Notes: generated by a model not told the origin, from the letters alone. A DNA stretch of 64,000 bases from Mesobacillus zeae (GCF_003570705.1 NZ_QWVT01000037.1:32811-96810); one strand, 5' to 3'; positions 43,191 to 52,718 are shown, counted from the first letter of the stretch. Numbers and translations: made by a program.

Positions 43191-43463
43191 CGCTATCCGA
43201 TATTCCTCCACGACGGTAATCGTTTTCGGACTTGTTGTTACTTTGAAGCCCTGCTTGTTCACGACTTCAGCTGAGATAATATAGCTGCCGCTTGGAAGCT
43301 CGACTTTTGGCGCCCATTTCATGTGGATTTCATGCTCGTTTTCAGCCTTTAGTGTATCCATGACATTACCGGCTGCATCTTTAATGTGGATGCTCCAGTT
43401 TACACGGTTATTAGCAAAAGCATTGATTTCAGCTGGCTTGCTTGCACTGACTTCATTTGTCAC
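43190..43463 (-). pseudogene. 3' remnant of a gene for a protein with an Ig/FlgD-like domain
   Basis: The minus-strand frame reads a compact beta-domain: WSIHIKDAAGNVMDTLKA, IHMKWAPKVELPSGSYIIS and VVNKQGFKVTTSPKTITV, the look of the FlgD-Ig domain at the C-terminus of secreted subtilases. There is no start codon context, no signal peptide and no N-terminal part. The frame then runs into the terminator stem near 43190. I read it as the leftover end of a deleted secreted-protein gene. Confidence 0.5.
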
Positions 43464-43547
43464 AATTCAGCCACAACAATCCTCTGACCACCCTGTCCAT
43501 TTCGCCTCCCCACCCCTATATAGACGGTGAAAGGGTGGTGCAAAATA

Positions 43548-44360
43548 ATGACGATTAAATCAGGACTTATTAACAAATTTGAAGAGTATTCGCAGTTTGC
43601 AACACTGGAGGAATTCAACCATCACATGGAAATGTGGATGGCAGAGTACAAACACGAGTTTACAAAAGGAGAATTGGTAGGATTGAAGCGTCTTGTACGT
43701 TTTGCGGCCAAGATTCCTGGCGTGTGCAATGCGAAAATAGGTACCGTGCTGAAGGCGATTCACGAGGAATACCAGGACATGGGCATTTCCCGCTCCACTT
43801 TTAAAAGAATGATCATCAAGGCAAAGAATTTTGGTATTTTCACTGTCTATGAAACAGAGAGGAAGAACGGCTCACAATCCAGCAATCTGTATATCTTCAA
43901 TCGTTTTACCAACAATGAACCACCCAAAGAAGAAATAATGAACCGCCATAATAAAACTATCAATCCTTCTGAAACTAACATTAACAAGATTAATAAACGT
44001 GAACAAGCGCCCGCTAACGAACATTCAACTGTTGTGGATAATGAAAGTACACCTGAAGACCATTTGTTTGTCAGCGACCGGGTACCAAACTCATTTGTCC
44101 AGTTGGTTAAATACTTCTATCCAGAGGCAAAGTCCATCGAAGAATTCTGGAGAATGAGCACTATCGCCGCCTACCGCAACAACCGTGAAAAAGAGACCGA
44201 AACCCTTTTGTCCGTATCTCTCGACTCCTTCAGGCAGCTCGTCCGCAAGCTGAAATCCAAAGTCACAGTCAAAAATCCGATCGCCTATTACACTGGAATC
44301 CTCAACAAGAAGTTCCATGAAATGTACTTCGAGGAGCTGTATGAAATGGAGTTTTGCTGA
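43548..44360 (+). CDS. unidentified protein with a possible winged-helix N-domain
   Basis: 270 aa, not recognised with certainty. Residues 1-115 are helical and basic. The segment KIGTVLKAIHEEYQDMGISRSTFKRMIIKAKNFGIFTVYETER looks like a winged-helix DNA-binding unit of the kind found in phage or plasmid replication proteins. A polar linker rich in Asn/Glu follows, then a second helical domain (VQLVKYFYPEAKSIEEFW...NPIAYYTGILNKKFHEMY). ATG 43548 has AAAGGGTGG about 9 nt upstream. The flanks are gene remnants, so this may be an accessory insertion. A replication or regulatory role is inference. Confidence 0.6.
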   Translation: MTIKSGLINKFEEYSQFATLEEFNHHMEMWMAEYKHEFTKGELVGLKRLVRFAAKIPGVCNAKIGTVLKAIHEEYQDMGISRSTFKRMIIKAKNFGIFTVYETERKNGSQSSNLYIFNRFTNNEPPKEEIMNRHNKTINPSETNINKINKREQAPANEHSTVVDNESTPEDHLFVSDRVPNSFVQLVKYFYPEAKSIEEFWRMSTIAAYRNNREKETETLLSVSLDSFRQLVRKLKSKVTVKNPIAYYTGILNKKFHEMYFEELYEMEFC

Positions 44361-44425
44361 GGGCTGGAGAACCACGCTAGGGGCATCTGTTCTGTGTAAA
44401 TCCAGGGGACCTCATGTTCTTGTTG

Positions 44426-44554
44426 CTATCCAATTTTCTCCCCTCTCTTGCTCTTCATATATTCAGCCAGTGCACTGTCACAGCAATACACATAGCACCC
44501 CTCCATGCCTCTTGTCATAAGGGTTTTATATGTGTTGCGCACTTGATTAATCAT
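44426..44554 (-). pseudogene. C-terminal remnant of a DUF2075 helicase-like gene
   Basis: Forty-two codons read INQVRNTYKTLMTRGMEGCYVYC and end EYMKSKRGEKIG-stop. The phrase YxxLMTRGMxGCYVY is the C-terminal motif (motif VI region) of DUF2075/SF1-like NTPases. The rest of the helicase is missing. It begins right beside the stop of the MazG-like gene on the same strand. I infer deletion of a larger gene. Confidence 0.65.
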
Positions 44555-44564
44555 TATGCTTGCC

Positions 44565-44864
44565 TCATTTCATAGGAGCTGGATATTTGAGCGCATTCTT
44601 CTCCAACTTTTTATACACTTCCTCTTCCAAATCGATATTCATTTTATCCGCTAACTGGACGAGATAAATCAAAACATCCGCCATCTCTTCTTTTATATTC
44701 TCCTGGGTTGAAGCAACCGCTTCCTCACTGCTTTTCCATTGGAAATTCTCAAGCAGCTCATTAGCCTCTAACGATATCGAAATGGCAAGATCCTTCTCAT
44801 GGTGGTAAGGCTTCCATCCTCGCTCATCCCTAAATTCAATAATACGATCAATCATCTTTTTCAT
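44565..44864 (-). CDS. MazG-like nucleotide pyrophosphohydrolase
   Basis: 99 aa all-alpha NTP pyrophosphatase. Metal ligands follow the MazG pattern: SLEANELLENFQW (ExxEL) and KEEMADVLIYLVQLAD (EExxD). It hydrolyses (d)NTPs to monophosphates, as house-cleaning or as part of a defence or repair unit. It is followed by a helicase remnant, so it is probably the surviving half of a MazG-like/DUF2075 pair. ATG 44864 is preceded by GGAGG. Confidence 0.85.
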   Translation of the reverse strand: MKKMIDRIIEFRDERGWKPYHHEKDLAISISLEANELLENFQWKSSEEAVASTQENIKEEMADVLIYLVQLADKMNIDLEEEVYKKLEKNALKYPAPMK

Positions 44865-45006
44865 TTATAAGCCTCCAAGAAAAAAGCAAAATCTGTAATT
44901 TGTAAATATGTTCTATTCTATCATTTGTGGATTTTTAAATCAGTATATCGATTACTTATAAAACACTCTTCCAATTGGATCAGCTACGGGTATGAAAAAT
45001 AACTCC

Positions 45007-45047
45007 TACACTAAAATGAAAAAACAGGGGGCTTTTATTTTAGTGTA
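45007..45047. repeat. inverted repeat TACACTAAAAT with 19-nt loop
   Basis: TACACTAAAAT (45007-45017) and ATTTTAGTGTA (45037-45047) are perfect complements. It stands alone between mazG and the DUF4003 gene. It could be an operator, or the remnant ends of a small mobile element. Confidence 0.5.
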
Positions 45048-45082
45048 AGTAATGTGAAGAAAACGTTAATTGGATAATTCTG

Positions 45083-45117
45083 AAAAAGGAACCTACTTTT
45101 TCGAGTAGGCTCCTTTT
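45083..45117 (-). terminator. terminator of the DUF4003 gene
   Basis: AAAAAGGA-ACCTAC/GTAGG-C-TCCTTTT stem with a T-run on the minus strand. Confidence 0.75.
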
Positions 45118-45164
45118 AAAAACATATGTATCACTCTTTTTATTTCATGAGCCGGGGTTCAAAT

Positions 45165-46157
45165 TCATTCTCCCCCGCCAGAAGAAGCTGCAGCGGCTGA
45201 TGTGCTGGCCATTACGGCTATCATGGCTGCTTGCTGCGCCTGAATGATCGCATCGATTGTTGTATAAATTCCTGTTTCAAGCAACGAGGTGTTCTCCATT
45301 TTTTCACTCATCATCAGATTGGCAGCCATGACGATATTTAAATCTTTATGCCATTTGAAGAGTTTATCTCCGTTTAAGAAAGCAGCACCCTCCATGATGG
45401 TGCTTACTTCCTTATTCCCTTCTTCCAAAAGGGCAAGAAGGCCAACCACTGGATAATGCATACCTTTTGGTTTTTTCCCTGATAATTTGAAGGCATCGTA
45501 TACTGAGGTACATCGCTGGATTAACCGATCTGCATCAGTCTGTTCATCAATTGAAAGAATATGGCTTAAAAACTGCAGATCGTTTCCTTTACAGAAGGCA
45601 TCCCTGCTTAATTTTTGGTAAAAATGCTCCACACGTTCAATAATCTCCTCCACCGTTCCTTCGCGGCCTGCTAATAGTGCTGCTAAAGGATAATCACTGG
45701 CTGAAGTGAGGAACATATGATGGCTCTTCATTCCTTTATAAATCTCCATAATCCGTTGAATATCTTCTGAACTGCTGTTTTCCTGTTGAGCCAGCAACAC
45801 TTGGGCAGCGATATATGTGGATGCCCCCCTGCTGAACCGCGCCCCCACCAATCTTTCATAGATTCCAAGCAGGTCTTGAAACTTATTTTCCGGATCGTCA
45901 AAACGGGTATCCAGCATGGCAGCAGTTGTAAAGCGCTGCTCCGATTTCAGCGTGTTAAACGCTCCCACATTACTCTTTATATAGTCACTCATCCTCAAGA
46001 ACCGCTGAAATTCAAACGGTTTCTTATTCATCGCATAAAGCAATGCCACCATCATCAATATACGCTGATCAGATACCTTCCACTTAAGTTCCGACTTTAA
46101 TTCTGAATATATTTCTTTATACAGCTGAAGCTTATCTTCAAAAGTTTTTTCAAGCAT
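45165..46157 (-). CDS. DUF4003 family protein
   Basis: 330 aa soluble, helical protein of the DUF4003 type, common in Bacillus and uncharacterised. It starts with a Lys/Glu-rich helix and SDQRILMMVALLYAMNKKPF, has repeated helical segments (for example FTTAAMLDTRFDDPE and DYPLAALLAGREGTVEE), and ends in an Ala-rich helix with SSGGGE. ATG 46157 follows GGAGGAATG. Function unknown. Monocistronic. Confidence 0.75.
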   Translation of the reverse strand: MLEKTFEDKLQLYKEIYSELKSELKWKVSDQRILMMVALLYAMNKKPFEFQRFLRMSDYIKSNVGAFNTLKSEQRFTTAAMLDTRFDDPENKFQDLLGIYERLVGARFSRGASTYIAAQVLLAQQENSSSEDIQRIMEIYKGMKSHHMFLTSASDYPLAALLAGREGTVEEIIERVEHFYQKLSRDAFCKGNDLQFLSHILSIDEQTDADRLIQRCTSVYDAFKLSGKKPKGMHYPVVGLLALLEEGNKEVSTIMEGAAFLNGDKLFKWHKDLNIVMAANLMMSEKMENTSLLETGIYTTIDAIIQAQQAAMIAVMASTSAAAASSGGGE

Positions 46158-46255
46158 AGCCGCATTCCTCCATTCTATATTATTACGGAATATGTCTGGA
46201 TTAAGTTTCCTTATGTTGTAATATAATTGTCAACAATCTTCAAGAAATATTAATA

Positions 46256-46284
46256 AGGCAGCTACCCCAAAGGGCCGCTGCCTT
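46256..46284 (-). terminator. terminator of the agmatine operon
   Basis: AAGGCAGC/GCTGCCTT 8-bp stem with a loop of about 13 nt after the rocB stop. The T tract is weak. Confidence 0.55.
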
Positions 46285-46308
46285 CCTGTTTCCACTCAAA
46301 TCTCCAGA

Positions 46309-47943
46309 TCACTCACCCAACCCCCGTATCATCTCTTTCAACAGCTCCGGCAATACTTCTAGCGCATATGGCAGATAGAGGCGCTCGGTGTTTTTGTGAG
46401 CGTCTTTGCCGATTGGGCCAATGTTGATGATTGGAATGTTTAGGGATTGTGACTGCTGGAATGGGTAGTCAAAATCGGTTCCCCATCCGGCGAAGTTTTT
46501 CGTTAGGATTTCGATGTCTTTCTCTGTTCCTTTGAATCCAAATTCGCTTAAGTCCGAGATTCCTTCGTAAATTTCGCCGATGGAAAGCGGCATGTTGTAC
46601 TGTTCTTTTGCTAGAGTTACTACTCTAGCAGCGCATTGGACAATCTTGATTTCAGCAGCGCTCTTCCTTTCATTGAAACCGGATGGGCAGTATGGCGGCA
46701 GGAAGCCAACGACTACTGCCGGGCCTTTCAAGCCGGTGATGTCAGCCAGATGGCTGACGAGCCTCATTCCCCTGTCTTGGAGCTCCAGTTCAGCTGGTAG
46801 GCTAGTCAGGAAGTCTGACGATATTTTGCTGAATTGTTTTCCCGTTTCCTTCTCTGCCATAGTGGCGAGTTCACTATATTCGATTACCCTCGGGTTGAAC
46901 TCTTTCTTTGCTGTATGCGTCCGCTGTTTTGATCTGTTCTCATCATAAGCGGCCAAAGCTCCGGCTAGCGCAGTGTGGGCTGCCTCCTTGATGCTTCCCA
47001 GTACTTCATCCGGAGTCTTCGTGACAAACAGGCAATTGTAGTACATTCCAATCCGCTCGATTACCGTCACCGAATAGGTTGGCTTCAAGTCATTTACTTT
47101 TAAGCAGGTGAGAGGCGGATAGGTGACATCCTTGAATTGATCTGCAAACAGACTGCTGCCCTCAAGCCTATCGCCAAGCTTAAAAGCAATTGTGGAGGCC
47201 GGCAGCCCTTCAAAGTATTCACCTACATGCGTCTCTCTCCCCAGGATGAAAGTGAACGGCGTATACATTCCAATCGTACCGAGGTGAATCCAGCCATGAT
47301 CTTTATTTTCCTGGGTGATGCTTGGCTCGCTGTCAATGCAGCAAAGGAATTCATAGCCGTCTTTCTTTAATTCATCCAAATAGAGGACTGCTTCATGAAT
47401 TCCGCATGCATTATTTTCTTCATCAGCAACAGCTAGATATAAAAGGTTGACGTCCAATTCCTCCGTAGAGTTGGAGAACTCGGAAAGCACTGCTGCCTGG
47501 ACAATCAATCCTGATTTCATATCGGCAGTGCCACGGCCAAAAAGCCAGTCCCCGGACTCGAGATCTTGTCTTGCTTCCTTGGAAATCACTTCATTTTTGA
47601 TAAGCTTTGTATACTTCTCCGGATCGAAAGCTTCTTCGCGCAAATGTCCGCATACATCGGTATCCACTACATCAAAATGTCCCATTAGGATGACGGTTTT
47701 CTTCGTATCCTTTTTAGCCTTCACCCAGGCACAAAGATTGGAACGCCCGAGCCGGTCTCCCTGGATAGGCTGGATAAAGACATCCTCAGGGTTGTTTTGA
47801 TAATACGGGAGCTTTTTCAGCTCTTCATAAAGAAATTTTGGGGCTTCTTTTTCCGCTTCCGAATCGGTCACGCTCTTGACACGGCAAAACGAGAGCAGCG
47901 TCTGGTAAATCGATTCCGGGGTATTATTCAGGATTCTCTGCAT
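46309..47943 (-). CDS. rocB: RocB-like M20 family peptidase/deacylase
   Basis: 544 aa zinc-dependent M20 hydrolase of the RocB group. Metal ligands are visible in ILMGHFDVVDTD, GRGTADMKSGL and AVADEENNACGI. B. subtilis RocB lies in an arginine utilisation operon, but its reaction is not established. Here it is last in an agmatine operon and overlaps speE by 20 nt, so its substrate is probably an N-acyl or N-carbamoyl derivative in arginine/agmatine/polyamine catabolism (inference). Length is normal for RocB. Confidence 0.87.
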   Translation of the reverse strand: MQRILNNTPESIYQTLLSFCRVKSVTDSEAEKEAPKFLYEELKKLPYYQNNPEDVFIQPIQGDRLGRSNLCAWVKAKKDTKKTVILMGHFDVVDTDVCGHLREEAFDPEKYTKLIKNEVISKEARQDLESGDWLFGRGTADMKSGLIVQAAVLSEFSNSTEELDVNLLYLAVADEENNACGIHEAVLYLDELKKDGYEFLCCIDSEPSITQENKDHGWIHLGTIGMYTPFTFILGRETHVGEYFEGLPASTIAFKLGDRLEGSSLFADQFKDVTYPPLTCLKVNDLKPTYSVTVIERIGMYYNCLFVTKTPDEVLGSIKEAAHTALAGALAAYDENRSKQRTHTAKKEFNPRVIEYSELATMAEKETGKQFSKISSDFLTSLPAELELQDRGMRLVSHLADITGLKGPAVVVGFLPPYCPSGFNERKSAAEIKIVQCAARVVTLAKEQYNMPLSIGEIYEGISDLSEFGFKGTEKDIEILTKNFAGWGTDFDYPFQQSQSLNIPIINIGPIGKDAHKNTERLYLPYALEVLPELLKEMIRGLGE

Positions 47944-48784
47944 TATTAATCTGCTCCCTTACATAGGTTGGCAACATGAACGAGCCACGGTGTACCTCTG
48001 TATTATAGTACTTCGTCTTAAGGCCGAATTCCTTCCATGTCTGCGGATGGAAATCATTGAGCGGATGGAACTTTTTCGACGCGAACCCAAACAGCCAATG
48101 TCCTGAAGGGTATGTCGGCATATTGTATTGATATACTTCAGAAATCGGGAACAGCCTTTTAATCTTGGCAACCGCCCTGCGCATTTCCCTGGCGTTTTTT
48201 TCATAAAAAGGGCTTTCACACTGGTTTACTAATATTCCTTCATCAGTGAGGGCATTGTAGCAACTCTGGTAAAACTCGTTCGTGAACAACCCTTCTCCCG
48301 GTCCAATTGGATCCGTAGAATCAACGATGATTAGATCATAATGACCTTTCACCCTGCGGACGAATTCCGCACCGTCCTCAAAATAAAGCGTAACCCGCGG
48401 GTCAGTCAACTTCCCGGCAGTTAAAGGAATATATTTTTTCGCTGCCTCCACCACCATTTCATCGATTTCAACCATGTGGATTTCTTCAATCGATGGGTAG
48501 CGTGTTAGTTCACGTACCGTACCTCCATCACCCCCGCCAATTACAAGGGCTTTCTTAATGTTTGGATTTGTGGCCATTGGAACATGGACGATCATATCAT
48601 GATAGATGAATTCATCCTTCGACGTCAGCATGACAATGCCATCAATGATCAGAAATTTCCCCATCTCTTCACTATCGAATACATCAATCTGCTGGTAAGG
48701 GCTTTTCCCCGTGAATAAATGCTCCTTCACTTTAATTGAAAATGAAATGTTCTCTGTTTGAGGTTGTGTATACCATAGTTCCAA
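47924..48784 (-). CDS. speE: spermidine synthase (polyamine aminopropyltransferase)
   Basis: 286 aa. It transfers aminopropyl from decarboxylated SAM to putrescine. The signature LVIGGGDGGTVRELTRYP is the cofactor loop, EIDEMVVEAAKKY holds the acidic ribose ligand, and IIVDSTDPIGPGEGLF carries the catalytic Asp and the gate loop. The mid-sized length matches bacillar SpeE. Unusually it lies inside the agmatine deiminase operon, after putrescine carbamoyltransferase. It is separated by a hairpin and overlaps rocB. No SAM decarboxylase is in the window. Confidence 0.92.
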   Translation of the reverse strand: MELWYTQPQTENISFSIKVKEHLFTGKSPYQQIDVFDSEEMGKFLIIDGIVMLTSKDEFIYHDMIVHVPMATNPNIKKALVIGGGDGGTVRELTRYPSIEEIHMVEIDEMVVEAAKKYIPLTAGKLTDPRVTLYFEDGAEFVRRVKGHYDLIIVDSTDPIGPGEGLFTNEFYQSCYNALTDEGILVNQCESPFYEKNAREMRRAVAKIKRLFPISEVYQYNMPTYPSGHWLFGFASKKFHPLNDFHPQTWKEFGLKTKYYNTEVHRGSFMLPTYVREQINNAENPE

Positions 48785-48834
48785 TTTAATCTCCCCTTTT
48801 TGATAGTTTGATGTACTTCCGTAAACATGCGAAA

Positions 48835-48861
48835 ACTAAAGGGAGAAATCCCCCCTTTAGT
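48835..48861 (-). promoter_or_regulatory. intercistronic hairpin between ptcA and speE
   Basis: ACTAAAGGG/CCCTTTAGT perfect 9-bp stem, followed by TTTTCG on the minus strand. It may attenuate read-through or stabilise the upstream message. Confidence 0.55.
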
Positions 48862-48880
48862 CTTCTTGAAAATATTCAGC

Positions 48881-49921
48881 TCAGTTTTTAACAACCGGCT
48901 TTAATAAGAAAATCTCTGCTAATTGCTTATCCAATTCACGCTGGGCTTCTTCCACCTTAACCTGATCGGGGCGGTCAACCCCCAGGAAATAAACGAGAAG
49001 GCCGCGAATGGAGGTAAGCCTGTTTTCCGCTTCATCAAATACAATTGAAATATCAGAATCGATGACCTCATCGGTTACTTCTTCACCCCGGGTAGCTGGC
49101 AGACAATGCATGAACTTGGCTCCGGGATTTGCTTTTTTCATGAGATCCATTGTGACCTGGTATTTTGGATAGAAGATTGACCATCTCTCCTCTTCCGATA
49201 ACTCAGCCTCGTACAAACCATACCACACATCAGTGTAGACAAAATCAGCATCTCTCAAGGCAACATCAGGGTCATCAGTAATGTGGAAGCTTCCACCCGA
49301 TACTTTGCAGTTATCTTCCATGATCTTGATATGGTGGTCTTTCAGCTGAAAACCTTCCGGCCCGCAATGAACATAGCTCATTCCCATTTTAGTAGTGATA
49401 AATCCAAGTGACGCGCAAACTTGAGTAGCATCTCCCATAAACACGACTTTGCATTCTTCTATTCTTTTTCCTTCAGGAAGATGTTCAATCATTGTTATGA
49501 GATCACCCATTTCCTGGGTTGGATGGTTGTAATCGGACATCGCATTGATAACAGGGATGGTTGAATTCTCAGCCAAATCTACAACTGATTTATGTCTTTC
49601 AACCCGCGCCATCAAAATATCGGTTAATCTTGAAAGCACCCGGCTTGTATCTTCAATCGTTTCATGTCCGCCGAGCTGGATTTGTCCTGGTGCAAGATAC
49701 TGTGCATGCCCGCCAAGCTGTTCCATGGCTGTTTCAAAAGAAACTCGTGTTCTGGTGGATGATTGCTGGAATATCATTCCCAAGGTTTTGTTTTTCAAGA
49801 GCTGTGGATAGTACCCTGCTTTTATGCACTTTTTAAGGGCAAGGGACAAGTTAACGATTTCCATCAATTCTTTCTTAGTAAAATCATTAGTATCAATATA
49901 ATTTTGAGCTGCCACCATCAT
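48881..49921 (-). CDS. ptcA: putrescine carbamoyltransferase
   Basis: 346 aa transcarbamylase. Carbamoyl-phosphate motif [10 protein letters not shown] and catalytic HPTQE and HCLPA are intact. The segment [16 protein letters not shown] and the long C-terminal helix are those of putrescine rather than ornithine carbamoyltransferase, as in the Enterococcus agmatine pathway. It would phosphorolyse N-carbamoylputrescine to putrescine and carbamoyl phosphate. The gene follows aguA by 66 nt. Start ATG 49921 or the adjacent ATG 49918 behind AAGGGGG. Confidence 0.9.
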   Translation of the reverse strand: MMVAAQNYIDTNDFTKKELMEIVNLSLALKKCIKAGYYPQLLKNKTLGMIFQQSSTRTRVSFETAMEQLGGHAQYLAPGQIQLGGHETIEDTSRVLSRLTDILMARVERHKSVVDLAENSTIPVINAMSDYNHPTQEMGDLITMIEHLPEGKRIEECKVVFMGDATQVCASLGFITTKMGMSYVHCGPEGFQLKDHHIKIMEDNCKVSGGSFHITDDPDVALRDADFVYTDVWYGLYEAELSEEERWSIFYPKYQVTMDLMKKANPGAKFMHCLPATRGEEVTDEVIDSDISIVFDEAENRLTSIRGLLVYFLGVDRPDQVKVEEAQRELDKQLAEIFLLKPVVKN

Positions 49922-49987
49922 TTCCCCCTTAATTTTCGAGTCGTATCATTCTGACAACAATTTTGGATTTCCTTCTTTCCTGCCATC

Positions 49988-51103
49988 CTAGTTGACAAAG
50001 CTGCGTTTGCTGCGAGGCTGCTGTTGTGTAATACAATGGATATTACCGCCGCCTAAAAGGATTTCCCTTGCCGGTACGCCAACTACTTTGCGGTCGGGAT
50101 ACAACTCTCTAAATAATTCCAATGCCTTTTCATCATTAGGATCATTGAAAAGGGGAACGACTACGCCTCCATTTGGCGTATAGTAGTTAACATAAGAAGC
50201 AGCCAGGCGGTCACCTTCCACACGAGGAAGCGTACCTTCCACATGGTCTACGCCTTCCGCTTCTTCTTTTGTGATTGTGATTGGTGCCGGAACATGACAT
50301 TTATGGACTTTTAATTCACGTCCTTTTGCATCCGTTTCACTTGTTAAGATGTCATAGCACTCTTTGGAGATTTCATATTGCGGATCGTTCTTGTCATCGG
50401 TCCATGCCAGGACAACTTCTCCAGGCCTTACGAAGCTGCAAATATTATCAACATGGCCATTCGTTTCATCAAGATAGATACCTCGTTTAAGCCAAATGAT
50501 TTTTTCCACATTTAAGTATTCTTTCAATATATCTTCGATTTCATGTTTTGACAGTGACGGGTTACGTCCTTCACTTAGCAGACATTCCTCCGTTACCATC
50601 AATGTCCCTTCACCATCAACATGGATGGACCCGCCTTCAAGCACGAAATTGTTTAAACGATATCTGTCTTTGCGTTCAATATCGCAAACCTTTTGAGCGA
50701 TATGATCATCATCATCCCAAGGGAAATAAAGTCCATCGACAAGGCCGCCCCAGGAGTTGAACGTCCAGTCTACGCCGTGGACATCACCCGTCTCATCATT
50801 TACTACGAACGTAGGGCCAACATCGCGCATCCAAGAGTCGTCTGTTACCATTTCGACCACCCGAATGTGTTCAGGAAGCATATAGCGGGCATTTGTATAC
50901 TGGGCAGGACTGACAACCATCGTTACTGGTTCAAATTCTGAAATTGCTTTAGCAACTTCTACAAAGGCATGCTGTGCAGGTTTTGCACCATTCCGCCAAT
51001 TATCGGTCCTCTCAGGCCAAATCATCCAACATCCTTCATGTTCCTCAAATTCACCTGGCATATGGTATCCATCAACTTTAGGATTGCTTTGCAATGTGAG
51101 CAT
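49988..51103 (-). CDS. aguA: agmatine deiminase
   Basis: 371 aa guanidino-modifying enzyme that converts agmatine to N-carbamoylputrescine and ammonia. The catalytic Cys357 is in [11 protein letters not shown], His217 in DETNGHVDN, and the acidic substrate residues are near [12 protein letters not shown]. Length is typical. ATG 51103 has AAGGAG 10 nt upstream, better than in-frame TTG 51112. The start overlaps the permease stop by 26 nt, which shows one operon. Confidence 0.94.
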   Translation of the reverse strand: MLTLQSNPKVDGYHMPGEFEEHEGCWMIWPERTDNWRNGAKPAQHAFVEVAKAISEFEPVTMVVSPAQYTNARYMLPEHIRVVEMVTDDSWMRDVGPTFVVNDETGDVHGVDWTFNSWGGLVDGLYFPWDDDDHIAQKVCDIERKDRYRLNNFVLEGGSIHVDGEGTLMVTEECLLSEGRNPSLSKHEIEDILKEYLNVEKIIWLKRGIYLDETNGHVDNICSFVRPGEVVLAWTDDKNDPQYEISKECYDILTSETDAKGRELKVHKCHVPAPITITKEEAEGVDHVEGTLPRVEGDRLAASYVNYYTPNGGVVVPLFNDPNDEKALELFRELYPDRKVVGVPAREILLGGGNIHCITQQQPRSKRSFVN

Positions 51104-52496
51104 GGTCACCAATCTCCTTTTCCCTGTGTTTTTGTTTTAAGCTATGGTTCACAATTAACTCGCCGGCAATGACCGAAATGATCGTCCCTATAAGGAGCGG
51201 CAGTTTAAACATGATTTCTTCCTCACTTAAATTCAGGGGCACCACTGTGAAAACGACTGAAACAACAAGTAATGTAAGTGGAACATAAGTAATCAGTTTT
51301 AATTTGAAACCTGTTCCCTTTACTTTGTACGGGCGTTCCCGGTCCGGGTCGATTTTTCTCAGTTTAAGGAAAGCTGGGAACATGAAGATATAAGATGCCA
51401 ATAGGGTGACAAGGTTAAGCGCGAAGAAGCTCCAGAAAATATCTTCCAGCCCGTAATGAGTCATGATCGGTACGCTTAATACAAGAACAGTGGAAACAAT
51501 TCCATTCATTAAGGGAGCACCAACCGGCATGTCTGTTTTCTCGCTTTTCCATTTGAAGACTTTTGGCAGGCTGCTGTTTTCACTGGCATACATTGCAACA
51601 TAGTTTATCCCGTACGCCCAGGATATTAGGTTGGCAGCAAGTGTGAACAAAAACATCAGCCCTATAATGGTCACGAACCATGTTGCGTCTCCGCCAAGCA
51701 GAATCGAGAAGCTGTCCAGCAATCCGCTGTCTGTTGTCAGCTGGTCAAACGGGATAGCGGCCCCGACGCCAAATGCAGCAAGCAAGTAGAATACTGCAAT
51801 CAATATTCCACCGATGATCAATGCTTTCGGTATGTCTTTTTGCGGATTATCCATTTCACCCGCCATTGAGGTGACAACCTCGAAACCGAGGAAGTTGAAG
51901 ATAATGACTGATATGAACGAAAGGCTTGTTATATCAAGTGACGGTAGCATTGTTTTGGTAGTGAATGTGTTCGCAACACCCTGAGTGAACGCGATATAAA
52001 TACCGATCACGCCAAGACTGACCATAATAAACACTTTGAAAACCGCAGCAAGGTTCAAAATCCATTTGCTGTCGCTGATTTTAAAAAAGCTGATGACCGT
52101 TACAAGCCATACAAATGCCAATGAGATGATAATTGAGCTGGCTGATCCGAATTCATGCCCTGAAATCTGGGTAATCGTCATTGGAACAAGGACTGCGAGC
52201 GACCCCATCCAAAGCGGGTAGTTGATCCAGTAATACCAGGCAACCCTGCCTCCGTTCCTCGGGCCAAAAGCCCGTTTTACATAGTCATAAATTCCGCCTT
52301 CATCATTGTAGGCTGTTCCTAGTTCAGCTGAAATTAAACCGTATGGCAAGAAGAAACAAATCAAAAGCAGCAGCCACCAAAAAAATTGTGAAGGGCCGAC
52401 TGCTGCGGCCGGTGCAACCGATTCCGAGACAAGTACAACGGTTACGGATAATAATACTGAGTCAAACAAGCGGAGCTTTTTTTTACCTTCCATCAT
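51078..52496 (-). CDS. aguD: APC-family agmatine/putrescine antiporter
   Basis: About 472 aa with 12 membrane helices. The helix-1 region [21 protein letters not shown] and helix-6 words [26 protein letters not shown] mark the APC glutamate/polyamine antiporter group. As the first gene of the agmatine operon it most likely exchanges external agmatine for putrescine. ATGATG at 52496/52493 sits behind AGGAG. The in-frame extension to 52583 lacks a site. Confidence 0.83.
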   Translation of the reverse strand: MMEGKKKLRLFDSVLLSVTVVLVSESVAPAAAVGPSQFFWWLLLLICFFLPYGLISAELGTAYNDEGGIYDYVKRAFGPRNGGRVAWYYWINYPLWMGSLAVLVPMTITQISGHEFGSASSIIISLAFVWLVTVISFFKISDSKWILNLAAVFKVFIMVSLGVIGIYIAFTQGVANTFTTKTMLPSLDITSLSFISVIIFNFLGFEVVTSMAGEMDNPQKDIPKALIIGGILIAVFYLLAAFGVGAAIPFDQLTTDSGLLDSFSILLGGDATWFVTIIGLMFLFTLAANLISWAYGINYVAMYASENSSLPKVFKWKSEKTDMPVGAPLMNGIVSTVLVLSVPIMTHYGLEDIFWSFFALNLVTLLASYIFMFPAFLKLRKIDPDRERPYKVKGTGFKLKLITYVPLTLLVVSVVFTVVPLNLSEEEIMFKLPLLIGTIISVIAGELIVNHSLKQKHREKEIGDHAHIAKQS

Positions 52497-52691
52497 TCCC
52501 ACTCCTAAACGCTTTATATTTTGCGACAGGGTGATTCTTGAAACCAAAATCCATGGCTCAAATCTTGGGATGATAGTGCTCATGATGTGGCTCTATATCA
52601 AAATATGAGCCTAATCTTATAGCAACATAATTACTCCTTCCGAATATACCGTTATTTAATTTTAAAAATTGCCAACATTCCTGCAGTAATG

Positions 52692-52718
52692 TTTATACTC
52701 ATATAGTAATCCTGTCTA
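52692..52718 (-). promoter_or_regulatory. weak promoter candidate of the agmatine operon
   Basis: Minus strand TAGACA, 15 nt, TATAAA, about 200 nt upstream of aguD. The spacing is short, so it may need an activator. Confidence 0.3.

Noticed and set aside
52650..52680. Sigma-54 promoter upstream of aguD (TTGGCA on the minus strand)
   Set aside because: The -12 TTGC element is missing at the required spacing.
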